Source: Lachnospiraceae bacterium (GTDB lineage Bacteria; Bacillota; Clostridia; Lachnospirales; Lachnospiraceae). From it: a DNA stretch of 64,000 nt. The notes under the pieces are model-generated. The model did no database searches. It was not told the DNA's origin and worked only from the letters and a program-made list of their open reading frames with translations. The position numbers and the translations under genes are program-made. Positions 1 through 8,824 of the stretch are shown here, in pieces. How positions within the stretch are numbered: the first letter of the stretch is position 1; every line of letters starts with the position of its first letter. The stretch spans positions 1-64,000 of the forward strand of contig CAJTAL010000019.1 in NCBI GenBank assembly GCA_910574285.1, given 5' to 3'.

Positions 1-53
1 AGAGCAAGGCTAGACCGCCGCATATATCATTTGCGGCGGTCTAGCCTTGCTCT
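1..53 (+). terminator. Long perfect hairpin, terminator of an off-window gene
   Basis: Bases 1-22 pair perfectly with 32-53 around a 9-base loop, giving a 22-bp GC-rich stem. The following sequence is T-rich but interrupted. It probably ends a transcript entering from the left of the window. Confidence 0.6.
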
Positions 54-261
54 TCTGTATTTTCGAAAGCTGTATTTTTAAGAAACGGATATAAAATTTT
101 ATATAATATTTTTTTGCTAATTTAATTTTTTGAAAAATTATAACTTTACAATCGGTATATGATATAGAAAAGAAATTAGTGAAAATGTACAAAATTAAAC
201 ATCGTAATTTATGGAATATAAACGAATTTTGTGTTTTTAACAAAAATATTACAAAAATATA

Positions 262-289
262 TTGAAAATTTTATATAAAAGTTTATAAT
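262..289 (+). promoter_or_regulatory. Promoter of the ribose operon
   Basis: TTGAAA at 262-267 and TATAAT at 284-289 are separated by 16 bp, within AT-rich DNA. The ribosome binding site AAGGAGG at 307-313 and the rbsK start follow. No operator palindrome was seen. Confidence 0.65.
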
Positions 290-321
290 GAAACCATAAA
301 ACAACAAGGAGGAACCAAAAT

Positions 322-1227
322 ATGAAAAAGATCGGAGTAGTCGGAAGTATCAATATGGATATGACGGTGAAAGCAGAGCGGATTCCCCTTAAGGGTGAGA
401 CTCTCAAGGGCTGGGATCTGAAGTATGTACCGGGCGGAAAAGGCGCGAATCAGGCTGTTGCTATGGCGAAGCTTGGAGCTGAGGTTGAGATGTTCGGATG
501 TGTAGGTGATGATGCGGCCGGGGCAAGCCTTTTGAAGAATCTGCAGGATGTAGGCGTTGAGACAAAATGTGTCAAGGTGGTGGAAGGAGAGCCTACCGGA
601 TTGGCCATGATCACGGTCGGAGACAATGACAATACGATCATAGTTGTCGCAGGCACAAATGATCGTGTAGACATCGGCTATATAAATGAGGTGAAGGATT
701 CTCTTCTGGAGTGTGAGATCGTCCTGCTTCAGCATGAGATCCCTCAGGAGACGGTGGAATATGTTATTGCCCTTTGCGCGGATAACGGTGTAAAGGTTGT
801 CCTGAATCCAGGTCCCGCAAGGCCAGTGAAGCAGGAGCTTTTGGAAAAGGTAACATATCTTACGCCCAACGAACACGAAGCTGTGATTTTATTTGGCCGT
901 GACTTATCATTTGAGGAAATGATGAAGAGATATCCGGAAAAACTGGTGATCACACAGGGGTCCCGGGGGGTAAGTACCTGTCTGAAGAGCGGGGAAGTAA
1001 TCCTTGTGCCTGCAAGGAAAGCGAATGTAGTAGATACTACCGGAGCCGGAGACACTTTAAACGGTGCGTTCACCGTGGCGGTTACAGAGGGGAGGGATAT
1101 CTCGGACGCTCTTGCATTCGCCAATACGGCGGCCGGCCTGTCTACGGAAAAGTTCGGGGCACAGGGCGGAATGCCGACCTACGAAGAAGTAATGGATGCA
1201 ATGAAGAAGCGGCAGAATGACAAGTAA
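322..1227 (+). CDS. rbsK: Ribokinase
   Basis: Phosphorylates D-ribose with ATP to ribose 5-phosphate in the cytoplasm, feeding the pentose phosphate pathway. The 301-residue product has the PfkB sugar-kinase pattern: GGKGANQ at residues 38-44, NPGP at 162-165 and the anion-hole motif GAGDTLNGAF at 241-250, whose Asp244 is the expected catalytic base. AAGGAGG lies 8 bases before the ATG. It is the first gene of a ribose uptake operon with pyranase, ABC transporter and binding protein downstream. No local regulator gene accompanies the operon. Confidence 0.95.
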   Translation: MKKIGVVGSINMDMTVKAERIPLKGETLKGWDLKYVPGGKGANQAVAMAKLGAEVEMFGCVGDDAAGASLLKNLQDVGVETKCVKVVEGEPTGLAMITVGDNDNTIIVVAGTNDRVDIGYINEVKDSLLECEIVLLQHEIPQETVEYVIALCADNGVKVVLNPGPARPVKQELLEKVTYLTPNEHEAVILFGRDLSFEEMMKRYPEKLVITQGSRGVSTCLKSGEVILVPARKANVVDTTGAGDTLNGAFTVAVTEGRDISDALAFANTAAGLSTEKFGAQGGMPTYEEVMDAMKKRQNDK

Positions 1228-1257
1228 TGCGGCGGATAGCGGCAAAGAAGCAGAAAA

Positions 1258-1379
1258 GAAGAATTAAAGTAAGAAGCATCAAAGTAAGAAGCATTAAAGA
1301 TTAAAATAAGAAGAATTAAAGTAAGAAGTATCAAAGTAAGAAGCATCAAAGTAAGAAGCAGCAAAGCAAAAAGCAGCAA
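1258..1379 (+). repeat. Degenerate 15-bp purine-rich tandem repeat
   Basis: About seven to eight units resembling CATCAAAGTAAGAAG, one with a 7-base insertion, fill most of the 179-bp gap between rbsK and rbsD. The plus strand is almost free of pyrimidine runs. A minus-strand reading frame through it is only low-complexity Leu/Ile and is not a gene. Confidence 0.85.
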
Positions 1380-1406
1380 GACAGACTGCGGCGGAGAGGT
1401 AACGGA

Positions 1407-1814
1407 ATGAAAAAAAACGGAATCATAAATGCGGATATTTCAAGGGTGCTGTCCTATATGGGGCATACAGACACATTGGCAGTCGGGGACTGCGGCCTTC
1501 CGATCCCGGACGAGACGGAGCGCATCGACCTGGCGCTGAAGCAGGGTGTTCCCTCCTTCATGGAAACACTGAAGGAAGTTGCAAAGGATATGAAGATTGA
1601 AAAGGTGGTACTGGCGGAGGAAATCCGTGAAAAGAACCCGGAGGTTCTAAAGGAGGTCCTGGCGCTTGTGGATGAGATGGGTGCGGCGTGCGAGATCGAG
1701 TATGTGCCCCATACGGAGTTGAAGGCGCGGACAAAGACATGTAAGGCAGTGATCAGAACAGGGGAGACGACACCCTACGCGAATATTATCCTGCAGTCTG
1801 CGTGTCTGTTTTAA
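1407..1814 (+). CDS. rbsD: D-ribose pyranase
   Basis: Interconverts beta-pyranose and beta-furanose forms of D-ribose so that ribokinase receives the furanose. The 135-residue length is normal for RbsD. Conserved features are His20 in the MGHTD segment (family catalytic histidine), Asp28 in GDCGLPIP, and the C-terminal TPYANIIL segment that helps form the sugar site. The gene sits between rbsK and rbsA in the same direction. The ribosome binding site is GAGAGGTAACGG just upstream. Confidence 0.93.
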   Translation: MKKNGIINADISRVLSYMGHTDTLAVGDCGLPIPDETERIDLALKQGVPSFMETLKEVAKDMKIEKVVLAEEIREKNPEVLKEVLALVDEMGAACEIEYVPHTELKARTKTCKAVIRTGETTPYANIILQSACLF

Positions 1815-1913
1815 AGAAATGCAAAGTATCATGGGGAAAAAACACAGCAGGAATTGCATGTATTTAAGATCAGTTTTGCAGATCGGTTACGGCAGGTAGA
1901 AGGAGGAAGAGAA

Positions 1914-3398
1914 ATGCAGATTGAAATGAAGGGAATTGACAAATCCTTCGGAACGAATCAGGTGCTGAAGGACGCCGGGTTTGTCCTGGGGCACGGCGAA
2001 GTCCATGCGCTCATGGGTGAGAACGGAGCCGGAAAGTCTACCCTGATGAAGATTTTAACGGGCGTCTACACAAGGGACAGGGGTACGGTTATTGTAGACG
2101 GCGCGGAAGTGAATTACAAGAATCCGCAGGAGGCGGAAAAAGCAGGGATAGTGTTCATCCATCAGGAGCTGAATGTATTATTTGACCTGACGGTGGAAGA
2201 GAATTTGTTTATGGGAAAAGAGATCAAAAAAAGATTCGGGTTCTGCGACCAGAAAGCCATGAGGCAGAAAGCTTCGGAAGCGCTGGAACGCCTGGGAGTC
2301 AGGATTGATCCGGGAGAGGTCATGTCCAACCTGTCTGTAGGGCAGCAGCAGATGATCGAGATCTGCAAGGCTCTTATGGTGGACGCAAAGGTTATCATCA
2401 TGGATGAACCGACGGCTGCCCTGACCCAGAGCGAGACGGTGGTGCTATTTGAGGTGATACAGTCGCTTCGCAAGGCCGGTGTTTCTATCGTATATATATC
2501 TCATAGGATGGAAGAGATCTTTGAGCTGTGCGACAGGATCAGCGTGCTTCGCGACGGTACATATGTAGGAACCAGGAATATTCCGGAGACCAATATGAAC
2601 GACATTGTCAAGCTGATGATCGGACGCGAGATCGGAGAACGTTATCCGGAACGCGTCTGCAAGATCGGAGAGACAGTTCTGAAAGTCAGCGGTCTGACTA
2701 AAAAAGGTATGTTTCAGGACGTGGAGTTTGAAGTAAAAGCCGGAGAGGTCCTTGGAGTGTCCGGCCTGATGGGCGCGGGAAGGACTGAGATCATGCAGGC
2801 TATCTTCGGCAACCTTCCTTACGACTCCGGAAAAATCGAGATCAACGGCAGGGAAGTACAGATTAAATCCCCGATTCAGGCCATGAAGAACGGAATCGGC
2901 TTCATCACGGAAGACCGAAAGGTAGAAGGTCTGATGCTGGAGGAAAGTATTGAGAAAAATATCGCATTGGCCAATCTGCCCATTATTTCAAAGAATCACG
3001 TGCTGGATCGGAAGAAAGAGCGTGAACTGGTGACAAAGGGGATCGAAGAACTGCGCATCCGCTGCTTCGGACCGTCTCATGAGTGCAATAACTTAAGCGG
3101 CGGCAATCAGCAGAAGGTGGTATTCGCAAAATGGGTCTACACGGACCCGAAGATTCTGATCCTGGATGAACCTACCCGCGGCGTAGATATCGGTGCGAAG
3201 AAGGAGATCTACAGCATCATCAATGACCTGGCGGCAAAAGGGGTGGCTATTATCATGGTATCATCCGAGCTGCCGGAGGTGCTCGGCATGAGCGACCGTA
3301 TCATGGTAGTCCGGGAAGGTGAAGTAAGAGGAATTGTTCGGAAAGAAGAAGCAAATCAGGAAAATATTATGACATTAGCGACAGGAGGTACAATTTAA
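1914..3398 (+). CDS. rbsA: Ribose ABC transporter, ATP-binding protein
   Basis: Energises ribose import as a two-cassette ATPase on the cytoplasmic side of the membrane. The first cassette has Walker A GENGAGKST at residues 35-43, an LSVGQQQ signature and Walker B VIIMDEPT. The second has a degenerate Walker A (GLMGAGRTE), a SGGNQQK signature and LDEPTRGVD, as is usual for carbohydrate-uptake (CUT2) proteins. The ATG at 1914 is chosen because AAGGAGG precedes it, giving 494 residues. A longer frame back to 1854 adds 20 unconserved residues with no binding site. The stop overlaps the rbsC start by one base. Confidence 0.94.
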   Translation: MQIEMKGIDKSFGTNQVLKDAGFVLGHGEVHALMGENGAGKSTLMKILTGVYTRDRGTVIVDGAEVNYKNPQEAEKAGIVFIHQELNVLFDLTVEENLFMGKEIKKRFGFCDQKAMRQKASEALERLGVRIDPGEVMSNLSVGQQQMIEICKALMVDAKVIIMDEPTAALTQSETVVLFEVIQSLRKAGVSIVYISHRMEEIFELCDRISVLRDGTYVGTRNIPETNMNDIVKLMIGREIGERYPERVCKIGETVLKVSGLTKKGMFQDVEFEVKAGEVLGVSGLMGAGRTEIMQAIFGNLPYDSGKIEINGREVQIKSPIQAMKNGIGFITEDRKVEGLMLEESIEKNIALANLPIISKNHVLDRKKERELVTKGIEELRIRCFGPSHECNNLSGGNQQKVVFAKWVYTDPKILILDEPTRGVDIGAKKEIYSIINDLAAKGVAIIMVSSELPEVLGMSDRIMVVREGEVRGIVRKEEANQENIMTLATGGTI

Positions 3399-4339
3399 TG
3401 GAAGCGAATAAGAAGAAAATAACAGACTATCTGCAGGATCAGGGAGCCCTGATCGCTCTGATACTGCTGGTTGTCGGAATCAGTATCATAAGCCCTGAAT
3501 TCAGGACGGGAAGCAACTTTTTATCACTGCTTCGTCAGTCTTCGATCAACGGACTGATCGCATTCGGAATGACCTGTGTGATCCTGACGGACGCAATCGA
3601 TCTGTCTGTCGGATCGGTTCTGGCCCTGAGTACGGTGCTATGCGCGGGTATGATATCGAGCGGAGTTCCGGCGGGAGCCGCCATGCTCTTGGCGTTGGTG
3701 ATCGGAACGGCGCTGGGAGCAGTCAGCGGACTTCTGGTGACAAAGGGAAGGCTGCAGGCATTCATAGCGACTTTGATCACCATGACGGTATACCGCGGCG
3801 CTACGATGATCTATACGGGCGGAAAGCCGATCTCCAACCTGGGAGACAGTTTTGTCCTGAAACTGCTGGGAAGAGGAAATTTTTACCGTGTACCGATTCC
3901 GGCTATTCTGTTGTTCCTGGTTTTTGTCGGATTTTATTTCCTGTTGAATAAAACAACCTTTGGGCGCGCGGTCTATGCGACAGGAAGCAACTGGAAATGT
4001 GCGAAACTTGCGGGAATTGACATCCATAAGACGAAAATTATTGTATATGCGATCTCTGGATTTATGTCTGCGCTGGCGGGCCTGATCCTGCTGTCAAGGC
4101 TTGGATCTGCACAGCCGCAGCTCGGAGATGGATTTGAGCTTGACGCGATCGCAGCCGTAGCTCTCGGAGGTACGAGTATGAGCGGCGGCCGGGGCAAGAT
4201 ATACGGAACACTGATCGGCGTGCTTATCATTTCGGTATTGAATAATGGTTTGAATATCCTTGGCGTATCTTCTTACTATCAGGATGTGATCAAAGGTTTT
4301 GTAATCCTTGTGGCTGTATTGTCAGATCGTAAGAGATAA
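3398..4339 (+). CDS. rbsC: Ribose ABC transporter, permease
   Basis: Membrane channel of the ribose importer, 313 residues, with hydrophobic segments spread along its length and the CUT2 permease cytoplasmic-loop region ALGGTSMSGGRG near residue 265. Its ATG shares its A with the rbsA stop (TAATG), so the two are probably translationally coupled. AGGAGG at 3383-3388 lies inside the end of rbsA. Length and context match RbsC. Confidence 0.94.
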   Translation: MEANKKKITDYLQDQGALIALILLVVGISIISPEFRTGSNFLSLLRQSSINGLIAFGMTCVILTDAIDLSVGSVLALSTVLCAGMISSGVPAGAAMLLALVIGTALGAVSGLLVTKGRLQAFIATLITMTVYRGATMIYTGGKPISNLGDSFVLKLLGRGNFYRVPIPAILLFLVFVGFYFLLNKTTFGRAVYATGSNWKCAKLAGIDIHKTKIIVYAISGFMSALAGLILLSRLGSAQPQLGDGFELDAIAAVALGGTSMSGGRGKIYGTLIGVLIISVLNNGLNILGVSSYYQDVIKGFVILVAVLSDRKR

Positions 4340-4375
4340 CATGGAGATGAATTTAAAATTAGGAGGAAAGAATAA

Positions 4376-5293
4376 ATGATGAAGAAAATATTGGGTATCA
4401 TGACGGCGTTATGTATGGCGCTGAGTCTTGCAGGATGTAACGCGATCACCATCGACGGCGAGGGGGATGCGATGGAAAGCGCCGGAAACGGTTCCATCGG
4501 ACTTTCTATCTCCACACTGAACAACCCGTTTTTCGTATCTCTTGCGGAGGGGGCGGAAGCCGCCGCGGAAAAAGAAGGAGTAAAGCTGGCGGTTGCAGAT
4601 GCCGGCGACGACAGTGCAAAGCAGCAGAATGACATCGAGGACCTGATTTCCAGAAACGTCAGCGTACTGATCGTCAATCCGGTGGATTCCGACGCTGTGG
4701 CGCCTGCAGTACAGAACGCGGTTTCTCAAGGTATTAAGGTTATTTCCGTAGACCGTGTGGTAAACGGAGTCGACGTACACTGCCAGATCGCGTCCGACAA
4801 TGTGGCGGGTGCGAAGATGGCTACGGAATACCTGATCGAACAGATCGGAAAAGGCGCGAAGGTTGCGGAGCTTCAAGGTGTTCCCGGAGCGTCCGCGACG
4901 ATTGACCGCGGCGAGGGCTTTCACGAAGCCGCAGACAAGGATCTGGACGTGGTGGCAAGCCAGAGCGCGAATTTTGACCGGGCAGAGGGAATGACCGTCA
5001 TGGAGAATGTGCTTCAGTCAGATTCTTCCATCAAAGGTGTGTTTGCTCATAACGACGAGATGGCGCTCGGGGCGCTTCAGGCGATCGCGGCGGCTCAAAA
5101 GGATATTAAAGTTGTCGGCTTCGACGCGACGGAAGACGCGGTAAATGAAGTGAATGCGGGACGGATGACGGCAACGGTTGCTCAGAAGCCGGAGCTGATG
5201 GGTGAGACGGCGGTTCTGACGGCAATCAAGCTGATCGCGGGGGAAGAAGTAGAAAAATCGCTTCCTGTAGAAGTAGAACTGATTACGAAATAA
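4376..5293 (+). CDS. rbsB: Ribose-binding lipoprotein
   Basis: Extracellular sugar receptor of the importer. The first 20 residues are a lipoprotein signal with lipobox LAGC, so Cys21 is the expected lipidated residue anchoring it to the outer face of the membrane. The rest is a periplasmic-binding-protein type I fold (early strand GLSISTLNNPFF, later VVGFDATEDAV). Two adjacent ATG codons (4376, 4379) could start it, with AGGAGG about 10 bases upstream. It is the last gene of the operon and a terminator follows. Confidence 0.94.
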   Translation: MMKKILGIMTALCMALSLAGCNAITIDGEGDAMESAGNGSIGLSISTLNNPFFVSLAEGAEAAAEKEGVKLAVADAGDDSAKQQNDIEDLISRNVSVLIVNPVDSDAVAPAVQNAVSQGIKVISVDRVVNGVDVHCQIASDNVAGAKMATEYLIEQIGKGAKVAELQGVPGASATIDRGEGFHEAADKDLDVVASQSANFDRAEGMTVMENVLQSDSSIKGVFAHNDEMALGALQAIAAAQKDIKVVGFDATEDAVNEVNAGRMTATVAQKPELMGETAVLTAIKLIAGEEVEKSLPVEVELITK

Positions 5294-5320
5294 ACAGGAA
5301 CAGTCAATCATAAAAAGATG

Positions 5321-5365
5321 AAACACGGCGGAACAAAGTCCGGAGGGGCTTTGGCCGCCGTGTTT
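5321..5365 (+). terminator. Terminator of the ribose operon
   Basis: Arms AAACACGGCGG and CCGCCGTGTTT enclose a second CAAAG/CTTTG pairing. The T-run after it is short (TGTTT). Its position just after rbsB suggests the operon end. Confidence 0.7.
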
Positions 5366-5411
5366 AGGTTCATGTTGAAGTGCCGCTTTTAATGTAGTAG
5401 AATATGTAAAA

Positions 5412-5471
5412 AGGTACCTGGTGCTCCATCCGGACGAACCACAGGTACTTCGAACTGACTGGATGGAGCAC
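5412..5471. repeat. Two interleaved inverted repeats
   Basis: 5412-5420 can pair with 5442-5450 (9 bp, one G-T). The adjacent 5421-5431 pairs perfectly with 5461-5471 (11 bp, GTGCTCCATCC). The order is A-B-A'-B' with no spacer between A and B, so the two helices should exclude each other. The element stands alone in the 209-bp gap between the rbs terminator and the next gene. Confidence 0.6.
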
Positions 5472-5574
5472 TGGAGGATTGCCTGGATGGTAGACAGGCT
5501 TAATAAAAATCTAAAACCGATGTAACGATTGCGGCGAGGGTTGACGATTAAAAAAACGGCGGAGTGGTAGAAAA

Positions 5575-6393
5575 ATGAGGATTGTAAATTTGGTTGAGAA
5601 TACGCCGGGGGTTCCCGGTTGTGGGTATGAACACGGTTTAAGCTTCTATATAGAGACGAAGAAGCACAAGATTCTTGCAGACAGCGGCGCGACGGATATA
5701 TTTCTGCATAATGCAGAGACGCTTGGTATAGATCTGACGGCAGTAGATATCATGTTTCTGAGTCATGGACACTATGACCATGGGGGAGGGATTCTTGCAT
5801 TTTCCGAGGTGAACCGCGATGCAAGAATATATCTGAAGGCTTCCGCGGGTGAAGATTACTACCACCTGAAGAAGGGGGAGGAGAAGTACATCGGTATTGA
5901 CAAAGAGATATTAAAACTGGAACAGTGTGTATTTGTACAGGGAGATCTGGAGATTGACGACGAGTTGTTTCTGTATACGGATGTATCAGGGGCGAGATAC
6001 CCGGCGGCGGGAAATAAGAAGTTGAAGAAGAGGGCGGCGGAGGGATTTGTCCAGGATGCCTTTGACCATGAACAGTGTCTTGTGATTACGCAGGATGGTA
6101 AGAGGATACTGTTATCGGGATGCGCCCACAATGGAATATTGAATATACTGGATCGGTATAAGGAGATATTTCATTCTGATCCGGATATGGTGATCAGCGG
6201 TTTTCATCTGATGAAGGAAGGGGAATATTCGCCGGAGGATGTCTTGAATATTCGGGATATTGCTCATGAGTTGGCCGGGATGGACACGGTATTTTATACG
6301 GGACATTGTACGGGAGAGGAAGCTTGCGGTATGATGAAAGAGATCATGGGAGAGAAGCTTCGAGTGATACACAGCGGCGTTACGATTCTGTAA
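5575..6393 (+). CDS. MBL-fold metallo-hydrolase (COG1237-like)
   Basis: A 272-residue metallo-beta-lactamase-fold protein. The metal site HxHxDH is in SHGHYDHGGG (His64, His66, Asp68, His69), with further candidate ligands in GCAHNG, GFHLM and YTGHCTG. The pattern resembles the group annotated as dihydropterin/beta-ribofuranosylaminobenzene phosphate synthase-like hydrolases, but the true substrate is not known. The GC-normal gene stands alone. The ribosome binding site is weak (GGCGGAGTGG), and the ATG at 5575 is the only good start. Confidence 0.8.
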   Translation: MRIVNLVENTPGVPGCGYEHGLSFYIETKKHKILADSGATDIFLHNAETLGIDLTAVDIMFLSHGHYDHGGGILAFSEVNRDARIYLKASAGEDYYHLKKGEEKYIGIDKEILKLEQCVFVQGDLEIDDELFLYTDVSGARYPAAGNKKLKKRAAEGFVQDAFDHEQCLVITQDGKRILLSGCAHNGILNILDRYKEIFHSDPDMVISGFHLMKEGEYSPEDVLNIRDIAHELAGMDTVFYTGHCTGEEACGMMKEIMGEKLRVIHSGVTIL

Positions 6394-6527
6394 CTGGCAG
6401 GCGTACCCTGACAGTTTGCCTGTTGGCTGCAGTGCCGCGCGGACGGCGAGACATACTGTAACTGTACGGTTTATAAAGATGGGGAATAGAAGACCAGAGT
6501 TCTGGGAAAATAAGAAAGGAATTGGAA

Positions 6528-8111
6528 ATGGAAAAATATTTCAATACACAGGGGGTCTGTTATCCTGACGAGCATTATATGGTAAATATGGATGAGCGTC
6601 TTCGGGAAATAAAAAAGCTTATTGATAGAAAAAAATATTTTTCAATAAACAGAGGCAGACAGTATGGAAAAACAACAACATTATTTGCTCTGGAGAAATA
6701 TCTGAAAGATGATTATACAGTGGTAAATATGGATTTCCAGTTTTTTACACAGGAAGCTTTTCATGATGAGGCAGCCTTTTCATGTGCCTTTGCAAAAAAA
6801 TTTATGACATCTGTAAGAAATATGTCGGATATCAAAGAAGAAGGCTTGTGGACTATAAAAAAATGCGCGGGTAACCATGCAGGAAGTATGGATATATTAT
6901 TTGAAGGACTGAGCGAATTTTGTGATTCTGTCAAAAGACCGGCGGTGTTGATGATAGATGAGGCAGACAGCGCGGCAGATAATCAAGTTTTTCGGGATTT
7001 TCTGTCATTGCTGAGAGGCTATTACATCCATAGAGATAAATATCCTTCGTTTCAGTCTGTAATCCTGACGGGAGTGTATGATATCAGAAGATTAAAAGAA
7101 AAAATTCGTCCGGGAAACGTCCATAAAAAAAATAGTCCTTGGAATATAGCGGTTGACTTTGATGTGGATATGAGTTTGAGCGTTAAGGGAATAGAAGGAA
7201 TGCTTGCTGAATATGAGAATGACCATCATGTTGGAATGGATATAAATGAAATTGCCGGATTGCTTTATGATTATACGGCGGGATATCCTTTCCTGGTATC
7301 AAGATTATGCCAGCTTATGGATGAAAAAATTTATGGGACACAAGATTTTTCAGACAGAGCTGAGGTGTGGACAAAAGAAGGTTTTTTGGAAGCAGAAAAG
7401 CTTTTGCTTATGGAAAAGAATCCATTATTCGAATCCCTGGTTAATAAGCTGACTGATTATCCAAAACTTCGGAATCTTCTCTATTCTATGCTGTTCCAGG
7501 GAAACAAAGTTATATACAATCCAGACAACGATGTTATTGATACTGCGTTTATGTTTGGATTTGTAAAAAATGTGAATGGGCTTATGCAGGTTTCAAACCG
7601 TATATTTGAAATGCGGCTTTATAATTTGTTTTTGGCGGAAGAAGAGATTTCGAGCGGTATTTCTTCCAAAGGTGTGTTGGATAAGAATCAATTTGTCCAA
7701 AATGGTGTGTTAAATATGGAGTTGTTGTTGGAAAGGTTTGTGGTACACTGGGAAGACTTGTATAGTTCTTCTGATGAGAAATTTATAGAAGATAATGGGA
7801 GAAAGTTTTTTTTGCTTTACTTGAAGCCTGTTATTAATGGTGTGGGGAATTATTATATTGAGTCACAGACCAGAGATAATGGGCGGACGGACATTATTGT
7901 AGATTATTTGGGAAAGCAATATATTATTGAATTAAAAATCTGGCATGGTGAGGAGTATAATAAAAGAGGGGAAGAACAACTGGTAAATTATTTGGAAGCA
8001 TATCATATGCAAAAGGGGTATTTATTAAGTTTTAACTTTAACAAGAAAAAGAAAACAGGAATTAAAAAAATCACGATAGGGGATAAATTGCTGATTGAAG
8101 CAGTTGTATAA
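6528..8111 (+). CDS. AAA ATPase with C-terminal PD-(D/E)XK nuclease
   Basis: The 527-residue protein begins with an AAA-ATPase-like domain: Walker A GRQYGKTT at residues 43-50 and Walker B VLMIDEAD at about 140-147. It ends with a PD-(D/E)XK nuclease fold in which Asp455 (GRTDI) and Glu468/Lys470 (IIELK) form the expected core. This architecture is common in gut Clostridia and Bacteroides, often in mobile or defence contexts, but its role is unproven. ATG at 6528 is preferred over an in-frame TTG at 6522 because AAAGGA is 7 bases upstream. It is clearly more AT-rich than its neighbours, suggesting acquisition. Confidence 0.8.
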   Translation: MEKYFNTQGVCYPDEHYMVNMDERLREIKKLIDRKKYFSINRGRQYGKTTTLFALEKYLKDDYTVVNMDFQFFTQEAFHDEAAFSCAFAKKFMTSVRNMSDIKEEGLWTIKKCAGNHAGSMDILFEGLSEFCDSVKRPAVLMIDEADSAADNQVFRDFLSLLRGYYIHRDKYPSFQSVILTGVYDIRRLKEKIRPGNVHKKNSPWNIAVDFDVDMSLSVKGIEGMLAEYENDHHVGMDINEIAGLLYDYTAGYPFLVSRLCQLMDEKIYGTQDFSDRAEVWTKEGFLEAEKLLLMEKNPLFESLVNKLTDYPKLRNLLYSMLFQGNKVIYNPDNDVIDTAFMFGFVKNVNGLMQVSNRIFEMRLYNLFLAEEEISSGISSKGVLDKNQFVQNGVLNMELLLERFVVHWEDLYSSSDEKFIEDNGRKFFLLYLKPVINGVGNYYIESQTRDNGRTDIIVDYLGKQYIIELKIWHGEEYNKRGEEQLVNYLEAYHMQKGYLLSFNFNKKKKTGIKKITIGDKLLIEAVV

Positions 8112-8355
8112 TGAAGCAATAATAACAACGTGGAAAATGTACTCTATACATTATTGCCCTATATATGGACAAATTTGATGCTGTAAAGCCTTGAATTTCG
8201 GAGTCTTCGGGAGTATTATGTTATGAGAAAATTATGTATTTCCGGCAGAAATATCCTGCGCAATCTGCAGAAGTTATTTTTCGGTGGTTCCTAAGAAGTG
8301 CGACAGGGCAGAGTGCAGGGGTAAATATGCCGGAGAAAGAGAGGAAGACAGGATT

Positions 8356-8760
8356 ATGAAGATTGCAGTTACTTATGAGAATGGAAATGTATTCCCGCAT
8401 TTCGGGCATACAGAGCAGTTTAAGGTTTATGACGTTGAAGGCGGTAAAGTTACCGGAACGCAGGTGGTGGAAACGAAGGGAAGCGGCCATGGAGCCCTCG
8501 CCGGGATGTTATCCGGATTAGAGGTAGATACGTTGATCTGCGGAGGGATCGGAGCAGGGGCGCAGATTGCGCTGGCAGAAGCCGGCATCCGTCTCTATGG
8601 AGGAGTATCCGGCAATACGGATGAAGCTGTAGATGCGCTGCTTGCGGGGAATCTGGCGTTTGATCCGGATGTTCATTGTAATCATCACGGACATGATCAT
8701 GGCTGCAGACACCACTGCGGTGAAGATAAGCATGGCTGCGGAGGCGCCTGCGCGAAGTAG
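8356..8760 (+). CDS. NifX/NifB-type dinitrogenase cofactor-family protein
   Basis: A 134-residue protein of the iron-molybdenum-cofactor-binding family: N-terminal MKIAVTYENG, a central GHGALAGML segment and VDTLICGGIGAGA. No nitrogenase genes are nearby, so it is more likely a general metal-cluster or redox-linked member, as often seen in anaerobes. The last 28 residues are extremely rich in His and Cys (HHGHDHGC, HGCGGAC) and look like an added metal-binding tail. The ATG at 8356 follows GAGGAAG. A frame reaching back to 8284 lacks family similarity. Confidence 0.85.
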   Translation: MKIAVTYENGNVFPHFGHTEQFKVYDVEGGKVTGTQVVETKGSGHGALAGMLSGLEVDTLICGGIGAGAQIALAEAGIRLYGGVSGNTDEAVDALLAGNLAFDPDVHCNHHGHDHGCRHHCGEDKHGCGGACAK

Positions 8761-8792
8761 AAGTATGCCGCAGGGCGTCCGCGCCCGGCGCG

Positions 8793-8820
8793 AGAATGTG
8801 CCGAGGCACATTCTTTTTTA
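8793..8820 (+). terminator. Rho-independent terminator
   Basis: AGAATGTGC pairs with GCACATTCT around a CGAG tetraloop (8802-8805), followed by TTTTTTA. It ends the NifX-like gene. Confidence 0.85.
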
Positions 8821-8824
8821 TGTA

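Noticed and set aside
283-876. Long minus-strand frame opposite rbsK
   Set aside because: Shadow of a well-supported ribokinase gene; no ribosome binding site and no protein-like pattern.
1179-1379. Minus-strand 66-codon frame rich in Leu and Ile between rbsK and rbsD
   Set aside because: It is the reverse reading of the purine-rich tandem repeat, with no start signal or family.
2162-2473. Minus-strand frame opposite rbsA
   Set aside because: Overlaps Walker B and the signature of a confirmed ATPase; composition is that of a shadow.
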